A DNA stretch of 14,000 bases from assembly GCA_029250425.1 (NCBI GenBank), contig JAQXFF010000265.1, forward strand, positions 1 through 14,000. Reading direction: 5' to 3'. A model generated the notes under the pieces. It was given only the letters and a program-made list of their open reading frames with translations, had not been told where the DNA came from and did no database searches. This document shows, piece after piece, positions 1 through 7,438 of this stretch. Origin of the DNA: Candidatus Thalassarchaeaceae archaeon (GTDB lineage: Archaea > Thermoplasmatota > Poseidoniia > Poseidoniales > Thalassarchaeaceae). The position numbers and the translations under genes were made by a program. Numbering within the stretch: the first letter of the stretch is position 1; each line of letters starts with the position of its first letter.

Positions 1-459
1 TTTCAATTCAGCAGCTGCAATCGTGGCACATGTTTCGGCCATTATTCGAATAATTCTCTCTTCGTAACGACCGCTGAGGCCAAATCCAATCACAAATAGA
101 AAATCGCCACCGATAATTGCATGATCAAGGCCATGTTTTTCATGTAAAGTTTGTACACCCCTACGCAATTTTGCACCATCGTAGATGTCGTCATGAATTA
201 AGGTCGCAGTGTGTATTAGTTCTGTCGCAACTGCAAAATCGAGTATTTCCTCTCGGTTGTCACCTCCTGCCAAATCATAAGCCAATAGGCCAAGAATCGG
301 CCGGATTCGTTTTCCACCTGCAAGTAATATCTCGCGCGCAAGTTCCATGGCTGGTGCGAAGGGCCCATTCATTGAGGATTCTACAACTGACACAATTGCT
401 GATTCGACCTCGAGGCGACATTCGCTGAGAAGTGAATTCTCAAAGATGTTTTCCGCCAT
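1..459 (-). CDS. Polyprenyl (geranylgeranyl-type) diphosphate synthase, N-terminal part, cut by window edge
   Basis: This trans-isoprenyl diphosphate synthase condenses isopentenyl diphosphate onto an allylic diphosphate. In archaea such enzymes make the C20/C25 precursors of ether-lipid chains. I translated the minus strand from ATG at 459; the frame is open for all 153 codons to the window edge, so the C-terminal half, including the second Asp-rich motif, is missing. Family motifs seen are GGKRIRP (about residues 48-54), which binds the homoallylic substrate, and the first aspartate-rich motif LIHDDIYD (about residues 88-95) followed by KLRRG. A TATA-like box lies about 25 bases before the start codon, which suits a leaderless transcript. 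The gene is divergent from the HemC-like gene. Chain length cannot be judged safely from this fragment, so GGPP, farnesyl or longer products remain possible. Confidence 0.93.
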   Translation of the reverse strand, partial: MAENIFENSLLSECRLEVESAIVSVVESSMNGPFAPAMELAREILLAGGKRIRPILGLLAYDLAGGDNREEILDFAVATELIHTATLIHDDIYDGAKLRRGVQTLHEKHGLDHAIIGGDFLFVIGFGLSGRYEERIIRIMAETCATIAAAELK

Positions 460-480
460 TGAACCGTCGACAAGGGGTGC

Positions 481-488
481 CTATATCA
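481..488. promoter_or_regulatory. TATA-like box in divergent promoter region
   Basis: The stretch CTATATCA is TA-rich on both strands. Read leftward (GATATAG) its centre lies about 25 bases before the ATG at 459, the spacing expected for a leaderless archaeal transcript. Read rightward it would place a start site near 510, giving a leader of about 30 bases for the gene at 541. Assigned by position and base content only. Confidence 0.35.
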
Positions 489-540
489 ACAGGTGGCTAC
501 CGCCCGGAGCCGGGCACGTTACGTGTCTGCCAGTGGCGGG

Positions 541-1614
541 ATGAATATGGGAGCGGAAGCAGAACCAACCCAAATTAGTCTTGTTTGCGTTGGAGACAGC
601 GAGATTGCAACCGAAACGCACGTTCGAAAGTGGATGGAAACTCGGCCCTTAGAAGATATTGATATTGATGTCCAATTCGATGTTGAATTGTCATCTGCTC
701 TTGAAATTCTTGAAAATGGTGAGGCAGATTTACTCGCAATCTCAGCCTGGAGTTGGTATGTATGCAAGGGGGCTCCCAACACCATGGTTTCTGCTGCACT
801 TCCACGTAGAGATGAAAATCATATCTTGGTCGCCAACGACCGCTTGAATTTCTTACCGCACAAATCAATCATACTTGCAGAAAATCGCCTGCAAAGAAGG
901 CAATTGCGCCGATTTAGACCCGACTTCAGAGTGCTTGACCCTGCCGCTTTTGCAGATGTTATTGGTCAGAAATTACCCGAGGGGGCCGGAATTAAATTAC
1001 AATCGTGGATGGAAGATCTTCGTGCGACCAAAAACATCACTGGATACGTGAGCGAAAGGCACCTATTTGATGCAGCCAATATTGATTGTCGTCGGCATAT
1101 GTTAATGACGGATTCACGCGAGGATTCAACTCGATTTTTACCAAGTCCTTTGAATGGATTAACATTGTTGATTTCACGAGATGGGTTTCCGAGCAGCCTC
1201 TCTGGAAAAATTGGAGATGCGGAGTCAATGACTGCTTGGGAGTGTGAACAAATCATTCTTGATAGAATAGATTTGGAAACACATGATAGAGTTGGCATGA
1301 TTGTACGCCATCGGCAAATCCCTTCTCTTCTGAATCAAGCCGAACAAGAGAAAGATTTGCTACGATCAACGTCTCTATTGGATAGTGAAGGGGAAGTGGT
1401 TGACACTACATCTCTGGTTGAAATCCTAATTGAAATTGTGGACCGAACTGGTGTTCGAACTTTGTTGCTTGAAAAATTGGTGCAGAAAGATGATGCAGCA
1501 ACACATGCACGCTTGTTGGTATCCGAATGGGAAGAGATGCTGAATGTGGTCACTTCAGAACATGCAGAAGATATCCGACTTGGGCCTGCTCGACCTCCTT
1601 TCCTCAATTTGTGA
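541..1614 (+). CDS. Hydroxymethylbilane synthase (HemC)-like protein lacking catalytic residues
   Basis: A 357-residue protein whose order of segments follows porphobilinogen deaminase (HemC), which builds hydroxymethylbilane from four porphobilinogens. Matches to E. coli HemC recalled from memory are: NGEADLLAIS (59-68) to the NRADIAVHS segment; ALPRRDENHILVAND (86-100) to the EREDPRDAFVSNN segment; LPHKSII (105-111), then RLQRRQLRRFRPD (116-128), to LPAGSIV and the SSLRRQ...ERRPD segment; and AWECEQI (232-238) to VTAERAM before domain 3. The catalytic Asp (HSMKDVP in HemC) falls on AISAWSW (66-72), with no acid. No Cys occurs after residue 235, so the dipyrromethane-cofactor cysteine is absent. 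About 45 residues extend past the HemC region. Normal heme/corrin synthase activity is therefore unlikely; a structural, regulatory or binding role is inferred. ATG 541 was chosen over GTG 493 because conserved sequence begins about 12 residues after it; ATG 547 is an alternative. Confidence 0.7.
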   Translation: MNMGAEAEPTQISLVCVGDSEIATETHVRKWMETRPLEDIDIDVQFDVELSSALEILENGEADLLAISAWSWYVCKGAPNTMVSAALPRRDENHILVANDRLNFLPHKSIILAENRLQRRQLRRFRPDFRVLDPAAFADVIGQKLPEGAGIKLQSWMEDLRATKNITGYVSERHLFDAANIDCRRHMLMTDSREDSTRFLPSPLNGLTLLISRDGFPSSLSGKIGDAESMTAWECEQIILDRIDLETHDRVGMIVRHRQIPSLLNQAEQEKDLLRSTSLLDSEGEVVDTTSLVEILIEIVDRTGVRTLLLEKLVQKDDAATHARLLVSEWEEMLNVVTSEHAEDIRLGPARPPFLNL

Positions 1615-1638
1615 CGGCGTTTTTGGAAGGGTCCGAAG

Positions 1639-1655
1639 ACGGCCCTTAGGGCCGT
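1639..1655. repeat. Palindromic hairpin ACGGCCC-TTA-GGGCCGT
   Basis: A perfect 7-bp inverted repeat with a 3-base TTA loop, 24 bases after the stop of the HemC-like gene and just upstream of the TATA-like box of the next gene. A five-T run (1620-1624) lies between stop and hairpin. It could help terminate transcription or be a DNA-level repeat. It shares the CCC-TTA-GGG core with the hairpin at 6441-6457, whose outer arms differ but still pair. Confidence 0.55.
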
Positions 1656-1665
1656 TCATGAAGCG

Positions 1666-1675
1666 TAACATATAC
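1666..1675 (+). promoter_or_regulatory. TATA-like box for the SAP-domain gene
   Basis: TAACATATAC is centred about 41 bases before the ATG at 1713, predicting a transcript start near 1697 and a leader of about 15 bases. That leader would hold a Shine-Dalgarno-like GAGGG at 1702-1706, six bases from the start codon. Position and content only. Confidence 0.4.
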
Positions 1676-1712
1676 AGGGGCTAAGGAGCGCAAACCTTGG
1701 CGAGGGTACAGA

Positions 1713-3455
1713 ATGGTCGATGAGAATCTGTTGTCACAGCTGTATTCAGCACGGTTAGATGAATTGCGAGATATGGCAATATCAAACGATATTTCGAAGG
1801 TTGGTAATGTTGAGCAATTACGGGCACGATTGATTGACCAAGTAGCCCTATCTGAAATTGACCTGTCTTGGGATTCATTGCAAGAAATGCCAAATAAAAA
1901 TCTAGGCGAAATGCTCGGCGTCTTTGGAGTGAAACGTTCAGGCTCAATCAAGGAAAAGAGACAACGCCTTTGGTTGCACCTAAATCATGATCCGAAAAAA
2001 CTCAGCCCCGAGTCTGTCGCTGAAGCAACCCGTGATCAACTTCACGAACTTTGTAAGGCACTTGAACTGCCTAGATCAGGTAGTAAACAACAACTCTTCG
2101 CTAGAGTCGCTGGGGTCCTGGCCTCTCATGAAGGTGGCTGGGGTAAAGTCAAGAAAAGTCTGCGTCGAGGGAAAACGTCCCCTGTCGTCCCCAGCACGAT
2201 TGTTGCCGTACCCACACCAGCACCCACACCAATACCCTCAATTCAAATCCAAGATGATGAAGCAGCAGAATTAGCCGCAATGATTCAAGCATCAATTGAC
2301 GCTGTTGATGTCGATGAGTTGACAGGAGTCCTTGGAGAACCTGACGAGCCTGCACCACTAGAACATGAAGGTACAGTTGAACCAGAGATTGTCGTTGCCA
2401 CTCCCACAAATTTGACCATTGACGAAGGTACAGGTTCCGCAATCATTGAACTTGATGCGCGAATTGCAGAATTACATAGCCACATCCGTGAATTTTTGCT
2501 TATCAGCCGTGAGCATGATGCAAATGATGTGACCGCTTTCGTAGAAGATTTGGGCGGGCAAGGCTTCCAAGTTTCTCATGCGATGGTTCGAAATCGAATA
2601 CTCGCTGAAATTTCAGCGATGGCGAATCTCCGTGATGCTGAAAGTGATGCAAAATCACAAGCCCCAGGGTCGTGGCGGGAACGTAAAGCACTCCGACGAC
2701 TCGAAGAATGTCGCCCAAGACTCCTTGATGATTTAGAATCAATTCTAGATGCTGAGGGTGAGGACATCGCTCTGGCTAGAGTACGCTTTGAAACCGCTGC
2801 TGCCGAAGCCGGATTGGATCTTGATTTACCTGGAATCAGCGGCCGTGTACACGGTCTATTTGACTTGCAAATCAGTCTACGTGAAGCAGAAGAAAATATT
2901 GATCCAGTCACAGCACGACGCCATCGAGCAATGGAAATACTCTATCGTGGAACCCAAGATGTATCTAGTGATGCAATGAGAACATTGCAACGATTTGAGG
3001 AGCAAATCGAAAACTTTGAGCGGATTGTCGAGACACTCGTTCGCCGAGCAGATGGCCAGTTTGGACCTGTTGAGCATGCGCTTCTTGTTCGATTCTTAGA
3101 ACGTAGGGGTTGGGATGTTGGTCACCCTGAAGTTCGCTCCCGTGCAATTGCAGCAGCGGGTGTTCTAGCAGCGGCAATGGGATACATCGATTCAGAAGAC
3201 ATTCCAGGCTTACCAACCACAATTTCACTTGACCCTGACAAAGTATCTGATGTGGTCGATTCACTTCGTGGCCTCCTCGTTGATATGGGCCGCAGTGCAC
3301 CTACTGCAGATACGGTCGCACAAGGACTCGCTGCAGAAGATGCTGAACAAGCAAGTGAAATTTCAAGCATTGGACGCGTTCGAGGAAAACTCGACCAAGC
3401 CGATGAATTGTTAAATCGACTTTCACGTGGATTTGATGCCGAAGCAAGCGAATAA
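1713..3455 (+). CDS. SAP-domain protein with helical repeat C-terminal region, function unknown
   Basis: A 580-residue protein with no enzymatic motif that I recognise. The N-terminus holds three SAP-like helix-extended-helix modules of the LxxLA..N.I...G....L..RL type, at about 9-43, 59-90 and 103-137; the third (RDQLHELCKALELPRSGSKQQL) is the clearest. SAP modules usually bind DNA, and the basic stretch KVKKSLRRGK (145-154) fits that. A proline-rich linker follows (156-176). The rest is acidic and helical, with probable coiled coils at about 245-266, 320-350 and 420-445, and a degenerate repeat of a Val/Ile-hydrophobic start, Phe-Glu helix, Gly, aromatic or Leu, then a Val/Ile-x-x-Arg helix (about 272-304, 350-385, 454-490). 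The start is set by GAGGG six bases upstream of ATG. The stop abuts the stop of the convergent secretion ATPase gene. A chromosome-structure or DNA-organising role is an inference. Confidence 0.75.
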   Translation: MVDENLLSQLYSARLDELRDMAISNDISKVGNVEQLRARLIDQVALSEIDLSWDSLQEMPNKNLGEMLGVFGVKRSGSIKEKRQRLWLHLNHDPKKLSPESVAEATRDQLHELCKALELPRSGSKQQLFARVAGVLASHEGGWGKVKKSLRRGKTSPVVPSTIVAVPTPAPTPIPSIQIQDDEAAELAAMIQASIDAVDVDELTGVLGEPDEPAPLEHEGTVEPEIVVATPTNLTIDEGTGSAIIELDARIAELHSHIREFLLISREHDANDVTAFVEDLGGQGFQVSHAMVRNRILAEISAMANLRDAESDAKSQAPGSWRERKALRRLEECRPRLLDDLESILDAEGEDIALARVRFETAAAEAGLDLDLPGISGRVHGLFDLQISLREAEENIDPVTARRHRAMEILYRGTQDVSSDAMRTLQRFEEQIENFERIVETLVRRADGQFGPVEHALLVRFLERRGWDVGHPEVRSRAIAAAGVLAAAMGYIDSEDIPGLPTTISLDPDKVSDVVDSLRGLLVDMGRSAPTADTVAQGLAAEDAEQASEISSIGRVRGKLDQADELLNRLSRGFDAEASE

Positions 3456-3470
3456 TCAGCGGTTCGCTGA
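3456..3470. terminator. Hairpin at convergent gene junction
   Basis: A perfect 6-bp inverted repeat, TCAGCG-GTT-CGCTGA, lies exactly where the SAP-domain gene (+) and the secretion ATPase gene (-) meet with no spacer. It includes the ATPase stop codon and last codons. It may slow both polymerases. There is no clear T-run, so the call is weak. Confidence 0.35.
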
Positions 3471-4697
3471 GTAATATGACTGGAATACCTTTGTCACTTG
3501 TTCAATACTACGAACACCTTGGGCTTGAAGATCTTGAAGAATTTGTTGACGCATCTGAATCGCGGCTTCAAAATCTGATGCGCGAATACCGGCTGAAGTA
3601 CACAGTGTCTCTCTGAATTTACTCGGGACGCCTGTTTCAACAATTTCATCGCGTGCAGGATCATATTTCCAAATAGGGTTCAATCGAGGCTTGTCACCTT
3701 CCATGCCTGAAATTTCAGCAACTTCTGTAATCCTACGGAGAGTCTTCCCACCCTTGTGTACGCGACTCTGCATGATGATTAAATCCAATCCAGATAGCAT
3801 GATTGGAGGGACATTCATGGGTGCACTTGTGAGACGAGTAACAGTCTCAGAAGCTGTGTTTGAGTGGAGGCTACCGCACGAACCATCGTGACCTGTATTC
3901 ATTGCAGTTAGCAGAGTTGCCGCTTCAGGACCACGAACTTCACCGACAATGATTCGATCAGGGCGCATACGCAAACTAGATTTCAGACAATCGTCCATAG
4001 TGATTGAAGATGTCCCATCAGGGCGTTCTTGGCGAGTTTCCATTCGTAGCCAGTGGTCATGGTATACCTGCAATTCAGCAGTATCTTCCACAGTGAGTAA
4101 GCGCTTATCCCAAGGAATGTACATTCCAAGACAATTGAGTGTGGTTGTCTTACCAGAACCTGTGCCACCTGCTATGACGAAATTGGCGGGGCGGGCATTG
4201 AGCCCCTCAACCCAAACCCACATCATGGCTGCCAATCGGCTGTTGACTGTACCCCAATTCATCAAATCAATAATGGTAATTGGATCCTCACGGAATTTAC
4301 GAATGGTGAGGGTCGGTCCATCGGGTGAAATGGGCGAAAGTGTACCGTTTACACGAGAACCATCTGGCAAACGTCCATCAAAAAGAGGGACGAGGCCGGG
4401 TCCATTTCCAAGAGGCACATTGGTGAAAGCAGCGATGTTCTTGGCAACTTGTACGCCCGTTTCATCATCCATCCAGATATTCGTTCGACAAATACCATAC
4501 TCGCGATGAGCGACTTTGACACATTGAGCGCCACCGTTGTACATGACTTCCTCGAGTTGATCATCCTCTAGTAGAATAGCCAATTCACCGTAAGGGTTGT
4601 CCATGGCTTGCCCATCGAAATGATACATTGGACTCGGGTGACCAGGTTCCATGTAAATCGTCACTGAGCCATATCGTGCAAGTACTGATTCTGACAT
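3456..4697 (-). CDS. Type II/IV secretion (TadA/CpaF/PilT-class) ATPase
   Basis: A cytoplasmic hexameric ATPase that powers assembly or secretion through a type IV pilus-like platform. The 413 residues show an N-terminal domain (about 1-150), then Walker A GGTGSGKT (177-184), an Asp box VEDTAEL (203-209), Walker B RIIVGEVRG (248-256) and a His box GHDGSCGSLHSN (269-280), all in the order and spacing of the family. The loop ETRQERPDG before the Walker B region is typical of the CpaF/VirB11 side. All catalytic motifs are intact. The ATG at 4697 follows the upstream T2SF gene by 9 bases, with GAGGTG overlapping that gene's stop codon as a ribosome binding site. It is the last gene of the minus-strand run, after two T2SF membrane proteins. 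Pilus, adhesin or secretion use cannot be told apart because no pilin gene is present. Confidence 0.93.
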   Translation of the reverse strand: MSESVLARYGSVTIYMEPGHPSPMYHFDGQAMDNPYGELAILLEDDQLEEVMYNGGAQCVKVAHREYGICRTNIWMDDETGVQVAKNIAAFTNVPLGNGPGLVPLFDGRLPDGSRVNGTLSPISPDGPTLTIRKFREDPITIIDLMNWGTVNSRLAAMMWVWVEGLNARPANFVIAGGTGSGKTTTLNCLGMYIPWDKRLLTVEDTAELQVYHDHWLRMETRQERPDGTSSITMDDCLKSSLRMRPDRIIVGEVRGPEAATLLTAMNTGHDGSCGSLHSNTASETVTRLTSAPMNVPPIMLSGLDLIIMQSRVHKGGKTLRRITEVAEISGMEGDKPRLNPIWKYDPARDEIVETGVPSKFRETLCTSAGIRASDFEAAIQMRQQILQDLQAQGVRSIEQVTKVFQSYYSANR

Positions 4698-4706
4698 ATT
4701 TTCACC

Positions 4707-5453
4707 TCACGCCATTCCACTTTGAATTGCTTCAAACAGACCTATGTATAGCAGAGCAGATATTGTGGACCAAAATGGAACCCACCACAAAGCCTGCTTG
4801 GTCCGTCCTAGCATTCTACCAGAAATGACGACACTGAGGGCGGCCGAAGCCATGAGATAGGGCATCATCACATTGTGGATGTGGCCCCAGTAGGCACCCG
4901 CTGCAGCGAGGCCGAAAACTGCGAACATGAATCCCATGACGCCGGGGAGAAGAAGGCACATCAGCATCAATAGCAAGAACGATTGTCCAGACATTTCCTG
5001 TTCTCGAACATTGATGAGTTTATTCAATCGGTCGTACTCAACCGACATTGAATTGGTGACTTCACCTAACGGCGCATCCTGTTCAATGGCAACAGATAGT
5101 AAATTCACAACGCGCTGAATGAGGACACTTCGACTATTGATTGCATATTCTGCAAGTGCAGCGTCAAACGAGGTGGACCGGGAACGGTCAATGGCTTGCG
5201 TCAACAATTTACCGGTCTCATCTTGCCGGTTTCTTGAAATTTCAGTCAATGCCTGTTGTAGACCAAGGCCAGCACCAATGCTCGATGATATCGATTCAAG
5301 CACCTCAGGTAGCGCTTCCTCCAGTTGTCGGCGACGACGGCGTTCAAGGTACCCAGGAATTGCACCGGCTATACAAGGCAAGGTGATTGGAATGATGAGT
5401 ACAAGGTATATGCTTTGACCGAACAAATCGTAAAGGTTCCAGAGTATCTGCAT
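4707..5453 (-). CDS. T2SF-domain membrane protein (TadB/FlaJ-like half)
   Basis: An inner-membrane platform protein that couples the ATPase to the growing pilus or secreted substrate. The 248 residues comprise a first TM helix (about 15-33), a basic cluster ERRRRR (37-42), a cytoplasmic helical T2SF domain (about 45-155; ALPEVLESISSSIGAGLGLQQAL) and three further TM helices (about 159-183, 196-213, 223-243). ATG 5453 was chosen because it overlaps the upstream stop as TGATG; a TTG one codon earlier is possible but less likely. The ATPase gene starts 9 bases downstream. Archaeal FlaJ carries two T2SF domains in one chain. Here the second domain sits in a separate neighbouring gene, as with bacterial TadB and TadC. 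Confidence 0.88.
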   Translation of the reverse strand: MQILWNLYDLFGQSIYLVLIIPITLPCIAGAIPGYLERRRRRQLEEALPEVLESISSSIGAGLGLQQALTEISRNRQDETGKLLTQAIDRSRSTSFDAALAEYAINSRSVLIQRVVNLLSVAIEQDAPLGEVTNSMSVEYDRLNKLINVREQEMSGQSFLLLMLMCLLLPGVMGFMFAVFGLAAAGAYWGHIHNVMMPYLMASAALSVVISGRMLGRTKQALWWVPFWSTISALLYIGLFEAIQSGMA

Positions 5454-6037
5454 CAAATCACCCCGGGGTCACTTGAATGTGCTTTGTAACCAAACATTGC
5501 CATCACGAGTAAGGTCATGAATAAGGCTGGACCAAAACAAGCGGCTGCTGCTGCGAGTGATGACATTCCAGGAATCCCACTAGACATCAAGCCAGGTGCA
5601 ATGACTGGAATCATGGCTGCAATACCAAAAATAATTGGAGAAAGGATGCCGAAGGTCAACAATATTGTTGGCATCCCTGACAATTTTTCAATATAAGCTG
5701 ACAATTTGTCATTCCGTTCTTCTTCTTCACGATCTGATTGTTGTGTCAATGCTCTAACCAGATCTGTATCGCTGGTGACATTGGTTCGCAATGTATTGAG
5801 AAATCGAGAATAGGCCTTGTTGTTGGCTTTGCTACTCAAACGTGAAAATTCCTTTTCCAATTTTGAACCCCGTTGCAAATTGGCAATTGCTTCCTTGAAA
5901 TCTTTTGAAATGACCCCATAGCCGCCACGTCCAATCATTTGCATGGCGGCCTCAAGACCAATTCCAGAACCGAGTAAGACCATCACTGCGCGCATGGCGT
6001 AGAGAAGATCTGCTGATTCCTCGGCATTGGAGGCCAC
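5453..6037 (-). CDS. T2SF-domain membrane protein (TadC-like half), short
   Basis: The second platform subunit, 194 residues. It shows a cytoplasmic helical T2SF domain (about 8-118; ADLLYAMRAVMVLLGSGIGL, then the helix with EKEFSRLSSK) and two C-terminal TM helices (about 122-149 and 160-184). It is short beside usual TadC proteins, because it lacks the N-terminal TM segments. The start is GTG at 6037, two bases after the stop of the small upstream gene; there is no better ATG in frame before the conserved part. It overlaps the next gene as TGATG, so translational coupling is likely. With its neighbour it probably forms a heteromeric platform equal to one two-domain FlaJ/PilC protein. Confidence 0.85.
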   Translation of the reverse strand: MASNAEESADLLYAMRAVMVLLGSGIGLEAAMQMIGRGGYGVISKDFKEAIANLQRGSKLEKEFSRLSSKANNKAYSRFLNTLRTNVTSDTDLVRALTQQSDREEEERNDKLSAYIEKLSGMPTILLTFGILSPIIFGIAAMIPVIAPGLMSSGIPGMSSLAAAAACFGPALFMTLLVMAMFGYKAHSSDPGVI

Positions 6038-6039
6038 GC

Positions 6040-6384
6040 CTAAATCACATCCTCAATCAGTTCAAAGGAATACGCGCCATCCTCACCTTCGTATTCCAAT
6101 CGGTGAAACGCGACTTTGATTTCAGTCTCAGTAAATGGGTCGAGTAGCCAAACTTCTGCACTCCGAAAAATCTCCAATACAGCCTTGTAACCAGCAACCC
6201 CCAAGTGGCCACACATGGTGTAAACTGCAGATTCTGCACCTTCATCGACAAGGTCATCACCCTCGCCACCACGCTTTACTTCACGGGTAATTCGACGGCG
6301 AATATTGACCGAAATTCGGCAATTGTCAAACTGGAGCCAATCTCCATCGAATCCTCGAAGAAACACGGTTCCCGCCTGTGCCAT
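6040..6384 (-). CDS. Small beta-rich protein of unknown function
   Basis: A 114-residue protein that I do not recognise. It has no signal peptide or TM segment. The N-terminus alternates strand-like segments (TVFLRGFDGDWLQFDN; RISVNIRRR), followed by an acidic turn (GGEGDDLVDEG, about 40-50), a central helix GYKAVLEIFRS, and two C-terminal strands (EIKVAFHRLEYE; AYSFELIEDVI). This pattern faintly recalls small phage tail or baseplate proteins, but I would not assign that. ATG 6384 is preferred over GTG 6390 because GAGG lies seven bases before it. It begins the transcription unit that continues, two bases later, into the T2SF genes, so it may be an accessory part of that machine. Confidence 0.75.
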   Translation of the reverse strand: MAQAGTVFLRGFDGDWLQFDNCRISVNIRRRITREVKRGGEGDDLVDEGAESAVYTMCGHLGVAGYKAVLEIFRSAEVWLLDPFTETEIKVAFHRLEYEGEDGAYSFELIEDVI

Positions 6385-6440
6385 GGTCACGCCTCAGGGG
6401 GCCAACACCATGGAACGACCTTCAAAGTAGCGGGAGAGAA

Positions 6441-6457
6441 CCGTCCCTTAGGGACGG
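6441..6457. repeat. Palindromic hairpin CCGTCCC-TTA-GGGACGG
   Basis: A perfect 7-bp inverted repeat with a TTA loop (TAA on the transcribed minus strand), three bases after the stop of the RPA-associated gene. A pyrimidine-rich stretch (TTCTCTCCC) follows on the minus strand, so it could terminate the rpa transcript before the secretion unit. It matches the design of the hairpin at 1639-1655. Confidence 0.55.
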
Positions 6458-6460
6458 GAC

Positions 6461-7438
6461 TCATAATGATTTGAACCAACCAAAACGTGGCTCCATGATT
6501 TCGCATTTATCATCACGAAGAGCGTAAATTGCATCTTCAATCGAATCCTCATCAGTAAATCCACGTTGTGCACAATGTTTCATGATCGAATCATAATCAA
6601 TGCCTTCATCACCAGCATGTTCCGCTATGATTTCAAGAACCACGGTTTCAATCCCTAAATCATCTGTAGAGGGAGCCTTTGCTTCTGCAGGCTTTTCCGA
6701 TGATTCAACATCTGTATTAACTTCCGTTTCCCCACTCTCTGACTCAGTGGATGATTCAGCTTCATGTTCCTCGAAGGAAACTACGCGACCTTCCGCAGCA
6801 CTGAGAGCCTGAAGAACACCGACTTTGTACCCCTCGGAATCCCATTCACCATAGTGGTTTAGTGCCAGACCAAGACCATCGATGAGGTCGTTTGGGACCC
6901 CTGCATCACGCAGTGCATTCGCATCAGTTGTTTCAGCAGATTGAGCCATCCCCAATGCTCCTATTCTACGCATTGTTTGATCTGCTGTTTCAATGAGCCA
7001 ATTTGCGTAAACATCTCGGTCAATAATCGAATAATCTTCCATTTGCATTCGGCATCGGAATCCACCATCTTCAGTGGTATAGTGATTTGATTTCCCAATA
7101 CATGCCATTAGGAATCGATCTCCACCCTCAAAGCGTGCGACCAACTCTTCCATCTCGATGTGTAATTCAGGGCGGAATGAACCCACACTCCACAAATGTA
7201 ATCCCGTGGGGTCACGAACTGCGCCACTGAACATTGGACCCCTTTCGGTATCTCTACGTTCGAGTCGCTCGACGACTCCACAAACGTACATTCGATTGAC
7301 ACGAGCACCCAGTTTAGTGACAATGAAGCGGGGGTCGTATTCCCCTTGTCCACCATCTGGAAGACTGGATTCATAAAACTCTCGTGCAAACAAGCGAATG
7401 GCTGTTTGACGGCGACTGCGTTGTTGTCCACCAATCAT
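6461..7438 (-). CDS. RPA-associated OB-fold protein (RPAP/COG3390 type)
   Basis: The partner of archaeal replication protein A. In haloarchaea such proteins are encoded beside, and work with, their own RPA. The 325 residues show a basic N-terminus (QQRSRRQTAIRLFAREF) and an OB-fold region (about 36-140), with VNRMYVCGVVERLERRD opening the barrel and DPTGLHLWSVG in the middle. A helical segment follows (about 140-215), then a Ser/Glu-rich acidic linker (222-258) and a C-terminal winged-helix-like domain (about 260-325) resembling the RPA32 tail in position. The start is ATG 7438, which overlaps the rpa stop as ATGA; the TTG at 7453 would give five extra residues but lacks that logic. Binding of single-stranded DNA together with RPA is inferred from family and operon. 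Confidence 0.88.
   Translation of the reverse strand: MIGGQQRSRRQTAIRLFAREFYESSLPDGGQGEYDPRFIVTKLGARVNRMYVCGVVERLERRDTERGPMFSGAVRDPTGLHLWSVGSFRPELHIEMEELVARFEGGDRFLMACIGKSNHYTTEDGGFRCRMQMEDYSIIDRDVYANWLIETADQTMRRIGALGMAQSAETTDANALRDAGVPNDLIDGLGLALNHYGEWDSEGYKVGVLQALSAAEGRVVSFEEHEAESSTESESGETEVNTDVESSEKPAEAKAPSTDDLGIETVVLEIIAEHAGDEGIDYDSIMKHCAQRGFTDEDSIEDAIYALRDDKCEIMEPRFGWFKSL

Noticed and set aside
3949..4509. 186-residue plus-strand open frame
   Set aside because: It lies wholly antisense to the secretion ATPase, whose Walker and His motifs are intact on the minus strand; the plus-strand product has no recognisable motif.
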